64,000 nt of DNA from positions 682,001 to 746,000 of the forward strand of contig NZ_CP094378.1 in the NCBI RefSeq assembly GCF_030643785.1, given 5' to 3'. Positions 30,952 to 39,998 of this stretch are shown piece after piece. The DNA comes from Coxiella-like endosymbiont. Lineage in GTDB: Bacteria; Pseudomonadota; Gammaproteobacteria; Coxiellales; Coxiellaceae. Both the position numbers and the translations under genes were made by a program. Under the pieces are notes generated by a model, which saw only the letters and a list, made by a program, of their open reading frames with translations, made no database searches and was not told the origin of the DNA. How positions within the stretch are numbered: the stretch's first letter is position 1; the number at the start of each line of letters is the position of its first letter.

Positions 30952-31836
30952 TCATGCCCTCATGTTGCCCTCATGTTGTGATTCTAACAAGAACCATAGC
31001 AGTTGATTATGACGATTTGATGACAACTTCGTGTTCAGAGGGGATTGGGATCCACTTTTTTCTGCCGAGGGAATCGTTCTTTTCTGGTGAGGAAAGCGGC
31101 AAGTGAACGTACTTCCTTTGCCTAGCTCACTTTCAATATGCAAATCACCTTGATGGCGCATGAGCACATGTTTGACAATGGCTAACCCGAGACCCGTTCC
31201 GCCGCTCTCGCGGGAGCGCGCTTTGTCTACGCGATAAAATCGTTCGGTGATGCGTGGAATATGTTCTGTAGCAATTCCGATGCCAGTATCAGACACGCTA
31301 AATACAGCATGACCATCGTCTGAATACCATTTTACGTGTATACTGCCTTTTGCCGACGTATATTTCACTGCGTTAATGATGATATTTGAAAACAGACTTT
31401 TTAGTTCTTCTTCTGATCCACTGATGTATAAATTGGTATCTGTTTTGAGTTTAATTCTATGTTGCTTTTCTCCGCTGATTCTTTTGGCATCGGCGCAAAG
31501 TATTTTTAGAATTTCAGAGACGGAGACGTTAACCTTTTCTTCGGGGGGATGGTCATCGCTTTCGAGACGGGAGAGTAACAAGAGATCATCAATGATCGCC
31601 TCCATCCGGGCGCTATATTGATACATTTGACTGAGAATTTTTTGATAGCGTTTAATTTCTAGGTTTTTTTTCTTAAGTAAAGTTTCCAAATAACCCCGAA
31701 TAACGGTTAAGGGTGTTCGGAGTTCATGGGAGACATTGGCGACAAAATCACGCCGGATTCGTTCTAATTGATTGATGTGTTCTCTTACTGCCTTAGGTAA
31801 AGTTTTTAAATTTAATTTATTACTTTTCTGCGTCAT
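30952..31836 (-). CDS. phoR: PhoR-like sensor histidine kinase without membrane or PAS sensor region
   Basis: 294-residue histidine kinase partner of PhoB. The dimerisation/phosphoacceptor domain starts at once: ANVSHELRTPLTVIRGYL with the phosphorylated His37. The ATPase domain has NIIINAVKYTS (N box), VSDTGIGIA (G1), and GGTGLGLAIVKHVL (G2). Canonical PhoR has two membrane helices and a PAS domain before this; here phoB overlaps the 5' end by 17 bp, so there is no room for them. The last ~45 residues are poorly conserved and include an 11-bp tandem duplication (30957-30978) that alters the C-terminus. It is probably a cytosolic kinase. Confidence 0.85.
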   Translation of the reverse strand: MTQKSNKLNLKTLPKAVREHINQLERIRRDFVANVSHELRTPLTVIRGYLETLLKKKNLEIKRYQKILSQMYQYSARMEAIIDDLLLLSRLESDDHPPEEKVNVSVSEILKILCADAKRISGEKQHRIKLKTDTNLYISGSEEELKSLFSNIIINAVKYTSAKGSIHVKWYSDDGHAVFSVSDTGIGIATEHIPRITERFYRVDKARSRESGGTGLGLAIVKHVLMRHQGDLHIESELGKGSTFTCRFPHQKRTIPSAEKSGSQSPLNTKLSSNRHNQLLWFLLESQHEGNMRA

Positions 31837-32518
31837 TAGTTGTAAACTGATATCCAGTTCCTCTAATTGTTTTAATCAGATGATGGCAATCATGTTTTTT
31901 TAGTTTATTTCGAAGACGACGAATATGAACATCGACTGTGCGATCATCTAAATAAACATTTCCACCCCAAATATAAGTGATAAGCTGGTCCCGAGTATAT
32001 GTTTTATTGGGATGCTTCATAAAAAAATAAAGCATTTTATATTCGATAGGTGAAAGGACCAGAAGCTCTTTATTGCTGGTAATTTGGTGCTTAGCGGTAT
32101 TGATGACGATATTTTGATGTTTGATTTCGTGGGATAGAGAAAGTAAAGGTCCTCGACGTAGAACTGTTTTTATTCTTGCTGTTAATTCATCAGGAGAAAA
32201 GGGTTTTGTAATATAATCATCAGCGCCCGTCATCAATCCTTTAACTTTGTTTTCTTCTTCAGCTTTAGCAGTGAGCATAATTATAGGAATATCTTGAAAA
32301 TCAGCTTGTTTTTTAATCCATTCGATAAATTCGATACCATTTTTTCCGGGTAACATCCAATCGAGTAGAATAAGATCAGGCAGTTGATTTGTGAGCTGTT
32401 TTTTGGCTTTTGTTACATCTTCGGCATCGATTAACCGGAATTCCGTAGGAAGAGAAAAGCGAATCATGTCCCGAATGGCCCCTTCGTCTTCAATAATAAG
32501 TAAGGTTGTTTTTTTCAT
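31820..32518 (-). CDS. phoB: Phosphate regulon response regulator PhoB
   Basis: OmpR/PhoB-type transcription factor of 232 residues. The receiver domain has the acidic pocket IIEDEG (Asp11), phosphoacceptor Asp53 in LILLDWMLPG, the Thr/Lys switch residues in MLTAKAEE and YITKPFSPDEL. The winged-helix output domain shows LSPIEYKMLYFFMKHPNKTY, YIWGGNVYLDDRTVDVHIRR and IRGTGYQF. It is the first gene of an operon with phoR and a PHS-type transporter. A 17-bp perfect tandem duplication (32537-32570) sits just upstream, in the presumed promoter. Confidence 0.93.
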   Translation of the reverse strand: MKKTTLLIIEDEGAIRDMIRFSLPTEFRLIDAEDVTKAKKQLTNQLPDLILLDWMLPGKNGIEFIEWIKKQADFQDIPIIMLTAKAEEENKVKGLMTGADDYITKPFSPDELTARIKTVLRRGPLLSLSHEIKHQNIVINTAKHQITSNKELLVLSPIEYKMLYFFMKHPNKTYTRDQLITYIWGGNVYLDDRTVDVHIRRLRNKLKKHDCHHLIKTIRGTGYQFTTNDAEK

Positions 32519-32669
32519 TTCTAAGTGAGATCTTCTATTTATTTTTAGGATACATTTATTTTTAGGATACTTAGTATAACGAATTTTTAGCAGGCGTTCC
32601 CGGATAAAATTAAGATCTCAGGAGTTTTGACGAAGTTCTGGGCTTACGATTTTGGAGAATACTTCTATA

Positions 32670-33395
32670 ATGGAATTATAAAAAGGTCAAAAATTCTAAT
32701 AATTATTTTAGTTGTCTTTGCGGGTATTGCTATGGTGTTCGGTTGGTGGTGTCCCTTAAACAGGGAGAATCCACCCAATCAAACTCAAGTATCGATACTA
32801 GTCTAGCTACCGGCCTCGAAGTACCCTGGGGCATGGGGTTCTTGCCGGATGGGTGGCTTTTAGTTACAGAAAGGAAGGGTACCGTCCGCCTAATCGGCTT
32901 AAATCAAAAAAGAACGGAAGCAAAAATCATCGCCCGAATTAATGAGGTAGCGGTGGGGAGTACTGAGGATTGCTATTCGTCCCAATTTTAAAGAAAACTA
33001 TTGAGTTTATCTATTTATACTATACCTATCGCCATAAAAATAATTTTTATAATAAGCTAGTCCGTTATGAATTAATAAATGATCAGTTAATAAAGCCATA
33101 AATCTTATTGGAGAAAATGCCAGGAGCTAAAAACTATGATGATGTGGGAATTTGTATATCAGTACCTGGGGGGATATGCCTAAGAAGAAAAATTAGTCCA
33201 GGATCTTAATTCTCTATCACATGGGCGCCAGCCGGCGCAGCGATAATAAATGACAGGCTTTATTTTAGCGGCTTACGTGACAAAAGCTTGTATGAATTCA
33301 ATTTAAAAACTAAAAAATTAAGTCATTATTTTCCAGATCAATTTGTTGGCCGACTGAGGGCGGACTGAAATCATGACTTGGCCTTCGTCTTTTAA
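32670..33395 (+). pseudogene. PQQ-dependent aldose sugar dehydrogenase (YliI-type) remnant
   Basis: Periplasmic soluble sugar dehydrogenase remnant. A hydrophobic leader (ILIIILVVFAGIAMVFGWW, about 32690-32746) is followed after a frameshift by SLATGLEVPWGMGFLPDGWL and LLVTERKGTVRLIG (32797-32900), the classic first blade. Then a new frame gives FKENYWVYLFYTY-like sequence near 32985-33035, and later WAPAGAAIINDRLYFSGLR near 33220-33280. Multiple frameshifts and truncation show it is dead. Confidence 0.78.
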
Positions 33396-33436
33396 GAGGT
33401 TTAGCGTAAAAGTCTCTTTATCTGTTAGGAGGCATT

Positions 33437-33731
33437 ATGGGATCTCTTTTCAATAAATTTGTTATTTTGGTGATTTTTGCAACTAGTGTGGTATTTGCTC
33501 AACTGCCTGGCAATGGACCAAAAGGACCCGGCCCGCGAATAAAAAATAGGCCTGACCAAGTGATTAAGCAAAAAGATAAAAACAATTTCGCCAGGAAGAG
33601 CTGGGAGTAGAAGATTTACTTGTGTGAATCGACGTGGACAACGCGTTGTTTTTGTGGGTAGTGCCAGTAATATCCCGCCTGGGTTACGTTGTAAAGCGGA
33701 ACTGCCTAGGGGAATTACAAAAACAAATTAA
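33437..33731 (+). pseudogene. Small predicted secreted protein, frameshifted
   Basis: ATG 33437 has an excellent Shine-Dalgarno (AGGAGG at 33427-33432). The first frame gives a signal peptide ending VVFA, then QLPGNGPKGPGPRIKNRP, a Pro/Gly-rich mature start, and stops near 33609. The second frame carries on with SRRFTCVNRRGQRVVFVGSA and CKAELPRGITKTN to the stop at 33729-33731. Joined, it would be a basic protein of about 98 residues with two cysteines. I do not recognise the family; it is probably lineage-specific. Confidence 0.5.
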
Positions 33732-33818
33732 AAGTCCTGGTGTTTGTGGAAAAGGTCAAAAAAGCGGTTGGTAGCTAAACTATCAAACTTTTTAAGGCTG
33801 ATTATTTTTAAGGCTGAC

Positions 33819-33860
33819 TAATAGATGCTTACTATTGAGTAATAGATGCTTACTATTGAG
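33819..33860. repeat. Perfect 21-bp two-copy tandem duplication
   Basis: TAATAGATGCTTACTATTGAG occurs at 33819-33839 and again at 33840-33860 (first 20 bases identical as written, then G). It ends on the stop region of the small minus-strand ORF at 33853-34038. A second direct repeat, TTTTTAAGGCTGA, sits just before at 33789-33801 and 33805-33817. Confidence 0.95.
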
Positions 33861-34038
33861 TAACGGTTGTGCTACCTACGGTGGCTCCTCGCAACTCCAC
33901 CCACAACAGAGCGCCCGTTGTGCCACCTAGCGTAGCACCGGTTGCGTCTACCGTACGACGATCAAAAACCGACAAGCCCAGAATTAAGAAGCTCAACAAG
34001 CCACCAACAACAATTAATTTTATGAAAGTCATTTTCAT
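33853..34038 (-). CDS. Small membrane or exported glycine-zipper-like protein
   Basis: 61 residues starting at ATG 34038. Residues 4-24 form one strong hydrophobic segment (IKLIVVGGLLSFLILGL), followed by FDRR and a small-residue region GATLGGTTGALLW with a glycine-zipper look, ending TVTQ. It may be a signal-anchored small protein. The opposite strand also has a 61-codon frame (33869-34054), so the call rests on the start context (AGGA about 12 bp upstream) and the plausible export signal. The end has been touched by a 21-bp tandem duplication. Unknown family. Confidence 0.4.
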   Translation of the reverse strand: MKMTFIKLIVVGGLLSFLILGLSVFDRRTVDATGATLGGTTGALLWVELRGATVGSTTVTQ

Positions 34039-34054
34039 AGAGTTAATCCTTTAA

Positions 34055-34357
34055 TAGTTTATAGCAATGTTTTATTAAACCTCGAAAAAACTAAATGCAA
34101 ATTAGAAGCGATTTTTAAGAATTCTTTAGAATAATTTTGTTTTTCTTTACCCGGATTAGATTTGAAAAAATTATCCAATTCTAAAAAATAAATTTTAATT
34201 AATTTAACTTTAATTTTTTATAAAAACATTTTTATCGCATTATTAATTTGATAGAAATTTTTTATTTATAGAAAGAAAAATATGAGTGTTTCCTTTTTTA
34301 GGATAAATCGAAAAAATGTAAATTAAAATATCCCGATTGATAGGATTGGACGATAGT
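34055..34357. other. Very AT-rich spacer, no gene seen
   Basis: Almost pure A/T with poly-A and poly-T tracts; no convincing frame, hairpin or repeat. Confidence 0.6.
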
Positions 34358-35573
34358 ATGACAGATTAAGGAAGAATGGATCACAAGCATCTTTTTTATT
34401 TTTTCTGTTTTTGGCACAGACTTACTTAGCAATAGCTGACTATTATGATTCGTTCGGCCTCGATAATGTGGCTAAAAGAGAATTTGAGCAATTCAATCAT
34501 TATCGAATAGCTCACCAAGAAATCAATATTCACTTTTCAGGAAGGGGCAGGTCTGTAAATTATACTACTGGTGGAACAACAGCTGCGCACTATTCGCTAA
34601 TGCGAAGTTTACGAAGCTGGGGTTATATTACATTGTTAAAAATCCTATTCGATCTATCAAAAAAGTTTCTTGGAAGGACGCGAAAGCAGAAATTGAAGCC
34701 TTAGCAGTCCAAGGTACTGTTACCAAGCTTAAAGCACAACGAAATACATTCTTAGCAGAGGAAAAAGGTGTTACGGAGGAAATTAAAAGTGAGACTTTGA
34801 TTTTTAAATGGTCGGAGTCTAACGATCTTCTTATTGTTAATAAAGAACCTACGATGATGGCAACAGAAAATGCTGTAAAATCTAGAATAAAAAGCCTGAA
34901 AAAATTAACAAAATTGGGATATAAGAATTTTATATTGTTTAATATCGCTGATTTGGCTAAAACAACTCGTTACCAAAAAGAACGAACTGAGTAACAACGA
35001 AAAAAGGGAATAGAAGTAGTTGAATATTTCAATTTCCTATCAAAAGAAGGGGTTAATAGATTTAGTCAGGAAAATAACGATTGTTCTATTGAACTTTTTA
35101 AAAATGAAGGGGTATTTATCGTGCTGATGGTTATATGTTCTGGAATGGGGTATACTCGATATCTTTATTACATCATTACTTAGCCTTAGAGGTTATGAGT
35201 AAATTAAATAAAATTTACTATTAAGGTTGATGACGATGCTAAACGTGTTATTGTCTCGGATCTACAAGAAGCTAATTTGATCAGTCAATTTTTGAGCGAA
35301 TATAATAAAATATTCAATCAACAATCTGATCCTGGTAAGGCTTTTCATAGTTAACGGAAGAGTGGTATTGGAAATGAATCCAATGGAAAACCTTGTTATG
35401 AATCTTTAAAGATATTTAATGGTTATTTTTCTCGAGGTTATCGCACGAAACAGGCATTGAAAAATTTAAAATGGATGAGTTTCGATAATAAGATTATTCC
35501 TGATAGACCTTTGGGGAAATTTTTAGAAAATTTAAAGGGTGAATCTTCTGAGGAATCATCAAAAAAAATATAA
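34358..35573 (+). pseudogene. GDSL-family lipase/acyltransferase remnant
   Basis: SGNH/GDSL esterases of this type include secreted Legionella Pla enzymes. The blocks are degraded but in order: FSVFGTDLLSN near 34405-34435 in the place of the FGDSLSD nucleophile block I; SVNYTTGGTTAAHY (34550-34593), block II; WSESNDLLIV (34807-34836), block III with Asn; YKNFILFNIADLAKTTRYQ (34921-34976), a typical strand; and FWNGV (about 35140) with LLHHYLALEV, block V with its Asp/His region. Frames change at least four times. A Lys/Ser-rich tail ends at TAA 35571-35573. Whether it was secreted cannot be shown. Confidence 0.65.
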
Positions 35574-36372
35574 AAACTAATACCTTAGAATTCTAAGGTT
35601 GTGGCTGTAGATTTTCTTTTTTGTCGATTTTAGTGTTTGCATTCTCCGCCGCTGGATACAGGTGTGCCATTAAAAGTACAATATTTTAGGGGGAATCCGA
35701 AGATATAACAATCTCTCTTTGTAAAGGAAGAGAGCTTTTCGTTTGACAAACCACGTAACAATTCTTGCTAATTTCATATCTTGCTAATTTCATAGAAAAT
35801 TTGACAACCTTAGTGTCTGTCTGTAGATTTGCAAGTGGCATATGGACCCCCTCTATGCAATTACAACCCCCCTAAATGGTGTTTTATGCCCGTTTAGTCT
35901 TGAATAAGCACACAGACTTGTTGATTTGTATGGTTACTGAATTATCAGCAAAAGAAAAGTTCGCAGCACTTCAAAGATACAAAACATCTGACTATTTGTA
36001 GAATATCCTTCATATACAGTTGAGTGTAAGTTAAATTTCTCAATTTTTTTAAATTTAGTAAATTTTTTGTTCTGCAGCTATAACGACCATTATCTAGGTG
36101 GCGCTTGGATTGGGGCGCCAGTTATTTCATAGAAATTTATCGATTGCCAAGTTGCAAACCTAATTACTCAACTTGAAGACTTAAACAAGAATAGCCAAGA
36201 TCAGAAATCCAATTGGTTGGCTAAATTACTTACCGTTTATAACAAAAAGATATTTTTCATAATTGGCAAGATGATAGAGTAGGATTAGAAATTATGTTAA
36301 AAAGTCATTTTTTTGAGGTTGAAATAAAAGTAATCGGCGAGATTGCTCTTTTATCGCAAAACAATTCTCGCT
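35574..36372 (+). other. Decayed region with a fragmentary unknown gene
   Basis: From ATG 35930 a short frame reads MVTELSAKEKFAALQRYKTS and then stops. Later pieces (QLEDLNKNSQDQKSNWLAKL near 36170-36230, then HNWQDDRVGLEIMLKSHFFE near 36255-36315) look like one former gene. I do not recognise the family. A perfect 16-bp tandem duplication is at 35763-35794. Nothing is seen in 35574-35760. Confidence 0.4.
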
Positions 36373-36409
36373 AGAGACGTTTTGAATCCTACCCAAAGAC
36401 CCGATTTAA

Positions 36410-36483
36410 TCGGGGTGAGAGGATTCGAACCTCCGGCGTCTGCCTCCCGAAGGCAGTGCTCTACCAAGCTGAGCTACACCCCG
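36410..36483 (-). tRNA. tRNA-Pro (anticodon CGG)
   Basis: Minus-strand cloverleaf: acceptor CGGGGTG/CACCCCG, D arm GCTC AGCTTGGTA GAGC, anticodon arm CTGCC-TTCGGGA-GGCAG with anticodon CGG, T arm GGAGG-TTCGAAT-CCTCT (one G-T pair), and discriminator A. CCA is not encoded. Confidence 0.95.
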
Positions 36484-36621
36484 CAATTCGTTGGACACCC
36501 TTTTCCGTTTCACCTAAACTAAGCTCGCCTAATTTTATCTTTTAGAAATTTTAGGGATGAAGTGTAAGAAAACTTGTCTTTCGCAGAGAGTTTACTGGGT
36601 GAGTAGCCGTATCGCAAATTG

Positions 36622-37626
36622 TTAATATTGGCGGCTTACGACGAATTTTGCTAACTCTTCCAAACTGTAGCGAAAAGGAGAAGGGGGTAATTTTTGTAAT
36701 TGGATTTGTGCTTTTTCAATCTCTTGGACAGCGCATTGTCGGGTATATTCTCGAGCTTTAGTATCAGAGATAATTTGCATAATGGAGGATAGATTCTTCA
36801 AGCCTCCTATTTTAATAGCTTCACGAATAAGCTCGACTTCTCGAAGATTAGCTTTTTGTTTGGCATAAATTAATGGTAGTGTCGCTTTTCCTTCTGCTAA
36901 ATCATCGCCGATATTTTTATCTAACTTAGAAGAATCCTCGCTGTAGTCGAGAAGGTCATCAATAATTTGATAGGCCATTCCCACATGTAAGCCGAAGGAA
37001 GCCATGGCCTTTCGTAGGGGCTCATTTTTCGTTCCAATAATTGCGCCAATTTCGGCGGCGGCGGAAAACAATTGGGCTGTTTTGCAGCGAATCACTTCAT
37101 AATAAGTAGACTCTTCAATGTTAGGGTCGTTTTGATTCATAAGCTGCCAGACTTCTCCTTCCGCAATTTCGTTGGCCGTATTAGCCAATACTTTCATGAC
37201 GGGAATATTGTTGCGTTTGGCCAAAATCTGGAAAGCACGGGAATAGAGAAAGTCCCCTACCAATACACTCGCGGAATTTCCCCACCTTGCATTAGCGGTT
37301 TGTTGGCCGTGACGTTGATTAGATTTATCGATGACATCATCATGCAGCAGAGTAGCAGTATGAATGAATTCAATGACGGTTGCTAATTCGTGATGCTCGG
37401 TGTTTTGATCGTAATCACAGGCTCGAGCAGATAGGAGCACGACCAACGGTCGCAAACGTTTCCCTCCACTTCGAATAATATGATGGGTAATCGTTTGTAT
37501 CAGGGGTATATGAGAGGAAAGCTTGTTAAGAATAAGAGCGTCGACAGCCTCCAGATCCTTTTTTATGGGAAATCGAAGAGATTCCAGAGAAGGAGATATA
37601 TCTGAAATGATTTCAATGGCTTTCAT
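36622..37626 (-). CDS. ispB: Octaprenyl diphosphate synthase (long-chain trans-prenyltransferase)
   Basis: Makes the polyprenyl tail of ubiquinone from IPP and FPP. It has 334 residues. The first aspartate-rich motif is LLHDDVIDKSNQRHGQ (DDxxD), the second is IIDDLLDYSED; RSGGKRLRPLVVLLSA and GDFLYSRAF are also typical. It is divergent from rplU with about 150 bp between starts, the same ispB|rplU-rpmA order as in many gammaproteobacteria. Together with ubiG it indicates that aerobic quinone synthesis is kept. Confidence 0.96.
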   Translation of the reverse strand: MKAIEIISDISPSLESLRFPIKKDLEAVDALILNKLSSHIPLIQTITHHIIRSGGKRLRPLVVLLSARACDYDQNTEHHELATVIEFIHTATLLHDDVIDKSNQRHGQQTANARWGNSASVLVGDFLYSRAFQILAKRNNIPVMKVLANTANEIAEGEVWQLMNQNDPNIEESTYYEVIRCKTAQLFSAAAEIGAIIGTKNEPLRKAMASFGLHVGMAYQIIDDLLDYSEDSSKLDKNIGDDLAEGKATLPLIYAKQKANLREVELIREAIKIGGLKNLSSIMQIISDTKAREYTRQCAVQEIEKAQIQLQKLPPSPFRYSLEELAKFVVSRQY

Positions 37627-37775
37627 GTCATTCTATGTTAGGAGGGTGGTGGCAGTTGTGTCAAGCCCAGAATCTTATCCAGAACTATTGGGGCATTGGC
37701 ATTGTATTTATGGCTTGTCAGGGACTGAAAGATTCCGTAAAATGCATTCTCTTCATTGTTCGATGGGGATTTGCA

Positions 37776-38135
37776 ATGTATGCAATCATTAAAACCGGTG
37801 GTAAACAATATTGGGTTACCGAAGGTCAAACATTAAAAATAGAGAAATTAGCTCAAGATATTGGTACTTCTGTGAAGTTTGACGATATATTGCTAATCGG
37901 GGAAGGCAATGAGCTACACATTGGATCTCCTCAAGTAAAAGGCGCCCAAGTAACATCGGAAATTGTCCATCAGGGCCGAGTTTCTAAAATTAATATCATC
38001 AAATTTAAACGGCGTAAGCATCATATGAAACGTATGGGACATCGACAAGATTTTACTACAGTAAAATTTACTGGTATCAAGTATTATATCAGTCTTGGAG
38101 AAAAGAAAAAAGAGGAATTAGAGAATGGCTCATAA
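37776..38135 (+). CDS. rplU: Ribosomal protein L21
   Basis: Large-subunit protein binding 23S rRNA. The start at ATG 37776 gives [18 protein letters not shown], the conserved L21 N-terminus. The conserved [14 protein letters not shown] and FTGIKY regions follow. At 119 residues it is about 16 longer than E. coli L21; the extra tail ([13 protein letters not shown]) overlaps the rpmA start by 11 bp. It may be a natural lineage extension. Intact. Confidence 0.96.
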   Translation: MYAIIKTGGKQYWVTEGQTLKIEKLAQDIGTSVKFDDILLIGEGNELHIGSPQVKGAQVTSEIVHQGRVSKINIIKFKRRKHHMKRMGHRQDFTTVKFTGIKYYISLGEKKKEELENGS

Positions 38136-38391
38136 GAAAGCGGGTGGTAGCACACGAAACGGTCGTGACTCTAATCCAAAGATGTTGGGTGTAAAACGTT
38201 TTGGAGGCGAACGAGTAGTGGCTGGCAATATCGTTATTCGGCAGCGGGGCACCCATTATCACCCGGGAGAAAATGTGGGTATGGGTCGAGATCATACTTT
38301 GTATGCCTTAGTTGATGGAAAGGTTCAATTTACGCGTAAAGGAATCAAGCAACGTAATTACGTTTCTATCGAAACTATGGAAGAGGTTTAG
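38125..38391 (+). CDS. rpmA: Ribosomal protein L27
   Basis: 88-residue large-subunit protein near the peptidyl transferase centre. N-terminus [19 protein letters not shown] is nearly invariant, and [17 protein letters not shown] and [14 protein letters not shown] follow. It is translationally coupled to rplU by an 11-bp overlap. Confidence 0.97.
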   Translation: MAHKKAGGSTRNGRDSNPKMLGVKRFGGERVVAGNIVIRQRGTHYHPGENVGMGRDHTLYALVDGKVQFTRKGIKQRNYVSIETMEEV

Positions 38392-38529
38392 TCTTTTCAA
38401 GATACCTCACTTGCCAGTCTTTAAGATGTCTCTTCAAGATGGAAGCAATAGTATTCTTTATTTAATTTACTAAATAGCGCTTCTATTGCTAGCATTACAT
38501 TTTTATTCTCTACTCCACGAGAATTGGTG

Positions 38530-39579
38530 ATGAGGGTAATTGCAATCATAAAATTTGTAGATGAAGTATTCGTGCAGGTAAAAGGCGGAAATGGTGGATA
38601 CGGCTGCTTAAGTTTTCGTCGAGAGAAGTTTATTCCCCGAGGGGGGCCTGATGGTGGTGATGGTGGACAGGGTGGGAGCGTTTATTTTATTGCCGATAAA
38701 TCTGTTAATACCTTAGTAGAATTTTGGTATCAACCATTATTACGAGCACAAAATGGCCAACCGGGCATGGGCAAGCTTCGTAGTGGAAAAAAGGGGGAAG
38801 ACTTGGTAGTGTTTGTCCCCTTAGGGACTAGGGTTTATGACAAAGAAACGGAAGAACTGATTGGCGATTTAATGCAGGAAGGCCAGAAGCTCTGTGTGGC
38901 TCAAGGAGGACGGTATGGTTTAGGGAATGCTCATTTTAAGAGCAGCACGAATCGAACCTCGCGGAAAACAACTTCCGGCGAAGAGGGTGAAAAACGCCAA
39001 TTAAAATTAGAATTGAAATTATTAGCTGACGTGGGTTTATTAGGCTTGCCTAACGCAGGAAAATCCAGCTTCATCCGCGCGGTTTCAAAGGCTACCCCCA
39101 AAATTGCCGACTATCCGTTCACCACTCTTTACCCTCATCTCGGGGTAGTGTGGATTGGAGAATATCAAAGCTTTGTCATTGCGGACATACCCGGTATTAT
39201 TGAAGGGGCCACCGCGGGAGCAGGACTGGGTATCCAATTTTTAAGGCATCTCGAACGAACTCAAATTCTATTACATATCGTCGATACAGATCCGGTAAAG
39301 GGACTGGATTCCGTGGTTCAAGCTGTGAAAGCAATTGCAGATGAACTTAAAGGATTTAGCAGACAGCTTTTAGAAAAACCAAGGTGGTTAATATTTAACA
39401 AAACGGATTTATTGCCTCCAGAGGAGATTGAGCCGTGTTGCAACGCAGTTATTAAGGAACTTAATTGGGATGGACCAGTCTATAAAATTTCAGCACTCAA
39501 ACACGAAGGGACTCAGAAGCTATGCTACGATTTGATGGAATTTATTGAAAAGAAAAATCGGGGCGAGGTGGAGGCTTAA
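38530..39579 (+). CDS. obgE: GTPase ObgE/CgtA
   Basis: Ribosome-associated GTPase for 50S assembly. The glycine-rich Obg fold is clear ([30 protein letters not shown]). The G domain has [10 protein letters not shown] (G1), DIPGIIEGA (G3), NKTD (G4) and SAL (G5). The family normally starts MKFVDE; here that ATG position is ATA (IKFVDE at about 38548), so translation probably begins at the upstream ATG 38530, adding MRVIAI. TTG 38524 and GTG 38527 are in frame too. It follows rpmA, and rpsT converges on it. Confidence 0.94.
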   Translation: MRVIAIIKFVDEVFVQVKGGNGGYGCLSFRREKFIPRGGPDGGDGGQGGSVYFIADKSVNTLVEFWYQPLLRAQNGQPGMGKLRSGKKGEDLVVFVPLGTRVYDKETEELIGDLMQEGQKLCVAQGGRYGLGNAHFKSSTNRTSRKTTSGEEGEKRQLKLELKLLADVGLLGLPNAGKSSFIRAVSKATPKIADYPFTTLYPHLGVVWIGEYQSFVIADIPGIIEGATAGAGLGIQFLRHLERTQILLHIVDTDPVKGLDSVVQAVKAIADELKGFSRQLLEKPRWLIFNKTDLLPPEEIEPCCNAVIKELNWDGPVYKISALKHEGTQKLCYDLMEFIEKKNRGEVEA

Positions 39580-39611
39580 ACCTAATCTTTCTTATTTTAG
39601 ATCATTCTAAT

Positions 39612-39878
39612 TTAGTATTTTAACGCTTTTAATTTTTGGTTTAATCGGCTTTTCAAGCGAGCTGCTTTATTTGGATGGATAATGCGTTTGCCCGCGGCCT
39701 TATCAAGTAATTGGACAGCCTGTTGGAAAGCACTTTGTGCAGCAGAATGATCATTGGCTTGGAGGCTTTTTAATGTTTTTTTCACGACCGTTCGAACGGC
39801 CGAACGTTGACTTGCATTGTGTAGTTGTCGCTTCTGATTTTGTCGCGTACGCTTTTTTGCTTGGGGAGTGTTAGCCAC
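39612..39878 (-). CDS. rpsT: Ribosomal protein S20
   Basis: Small-subunit primary binding protein. The family starts MANTPQAKKR; here the same sequence begins with GTG at 39878-39876 (VANTPQAKKRTRQNQKRQ), so GTG is the start and the protein is 88 residues. The frame is open further upstream but without homology. A non-ATG start fits the known weak, autoregulated initiation of rpsT. It is divergent from murJ and convergent with obgE. Confidence 0.94.
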   Translation of the reverse strand: MANTPQAKKRTRQNQKRQLHNASQRSAVRTVVKKTLKSLQANDHSAAQSAFQQAVQLLDKAAGKRIIHPNKAARLKSRLNQKLKALKY

Positions 39879-39998
39879 GGGAATATCTTTCCAAAATCTT
39901 TTATCTGAGCACAACAATATGCCGTTTTGCGCGGCGTTTGTCAATAGAATAAGCCTGCGATATCCTTACCACCTTGCTCTCAATAACAGAAGTGCTCT

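Noticed and set aside
33869-34054. 61-codon plus-strand frame opposite the small hydrophobic protein
   Set aside because: Composition is Pro/Ser/Arg-rich antisense of a small-residue region; no ribosome site and no export signal, whereas the minus strand has both a plausible start context and a membrane segment.
37635-37775. Long N-terminal extension of L21 from 37635
   Set aside because: The L21 family begins exactly at [12 protein letters not shown] (37776); the upstream part has no homology and overlaps the ispB promoter region.
39879-39944. ATG start of S20 at 39944
   Set aside because: Gives 22 extra residues without homology; the family N-terminus ANTPQAKKR follows the GTG at 39878.
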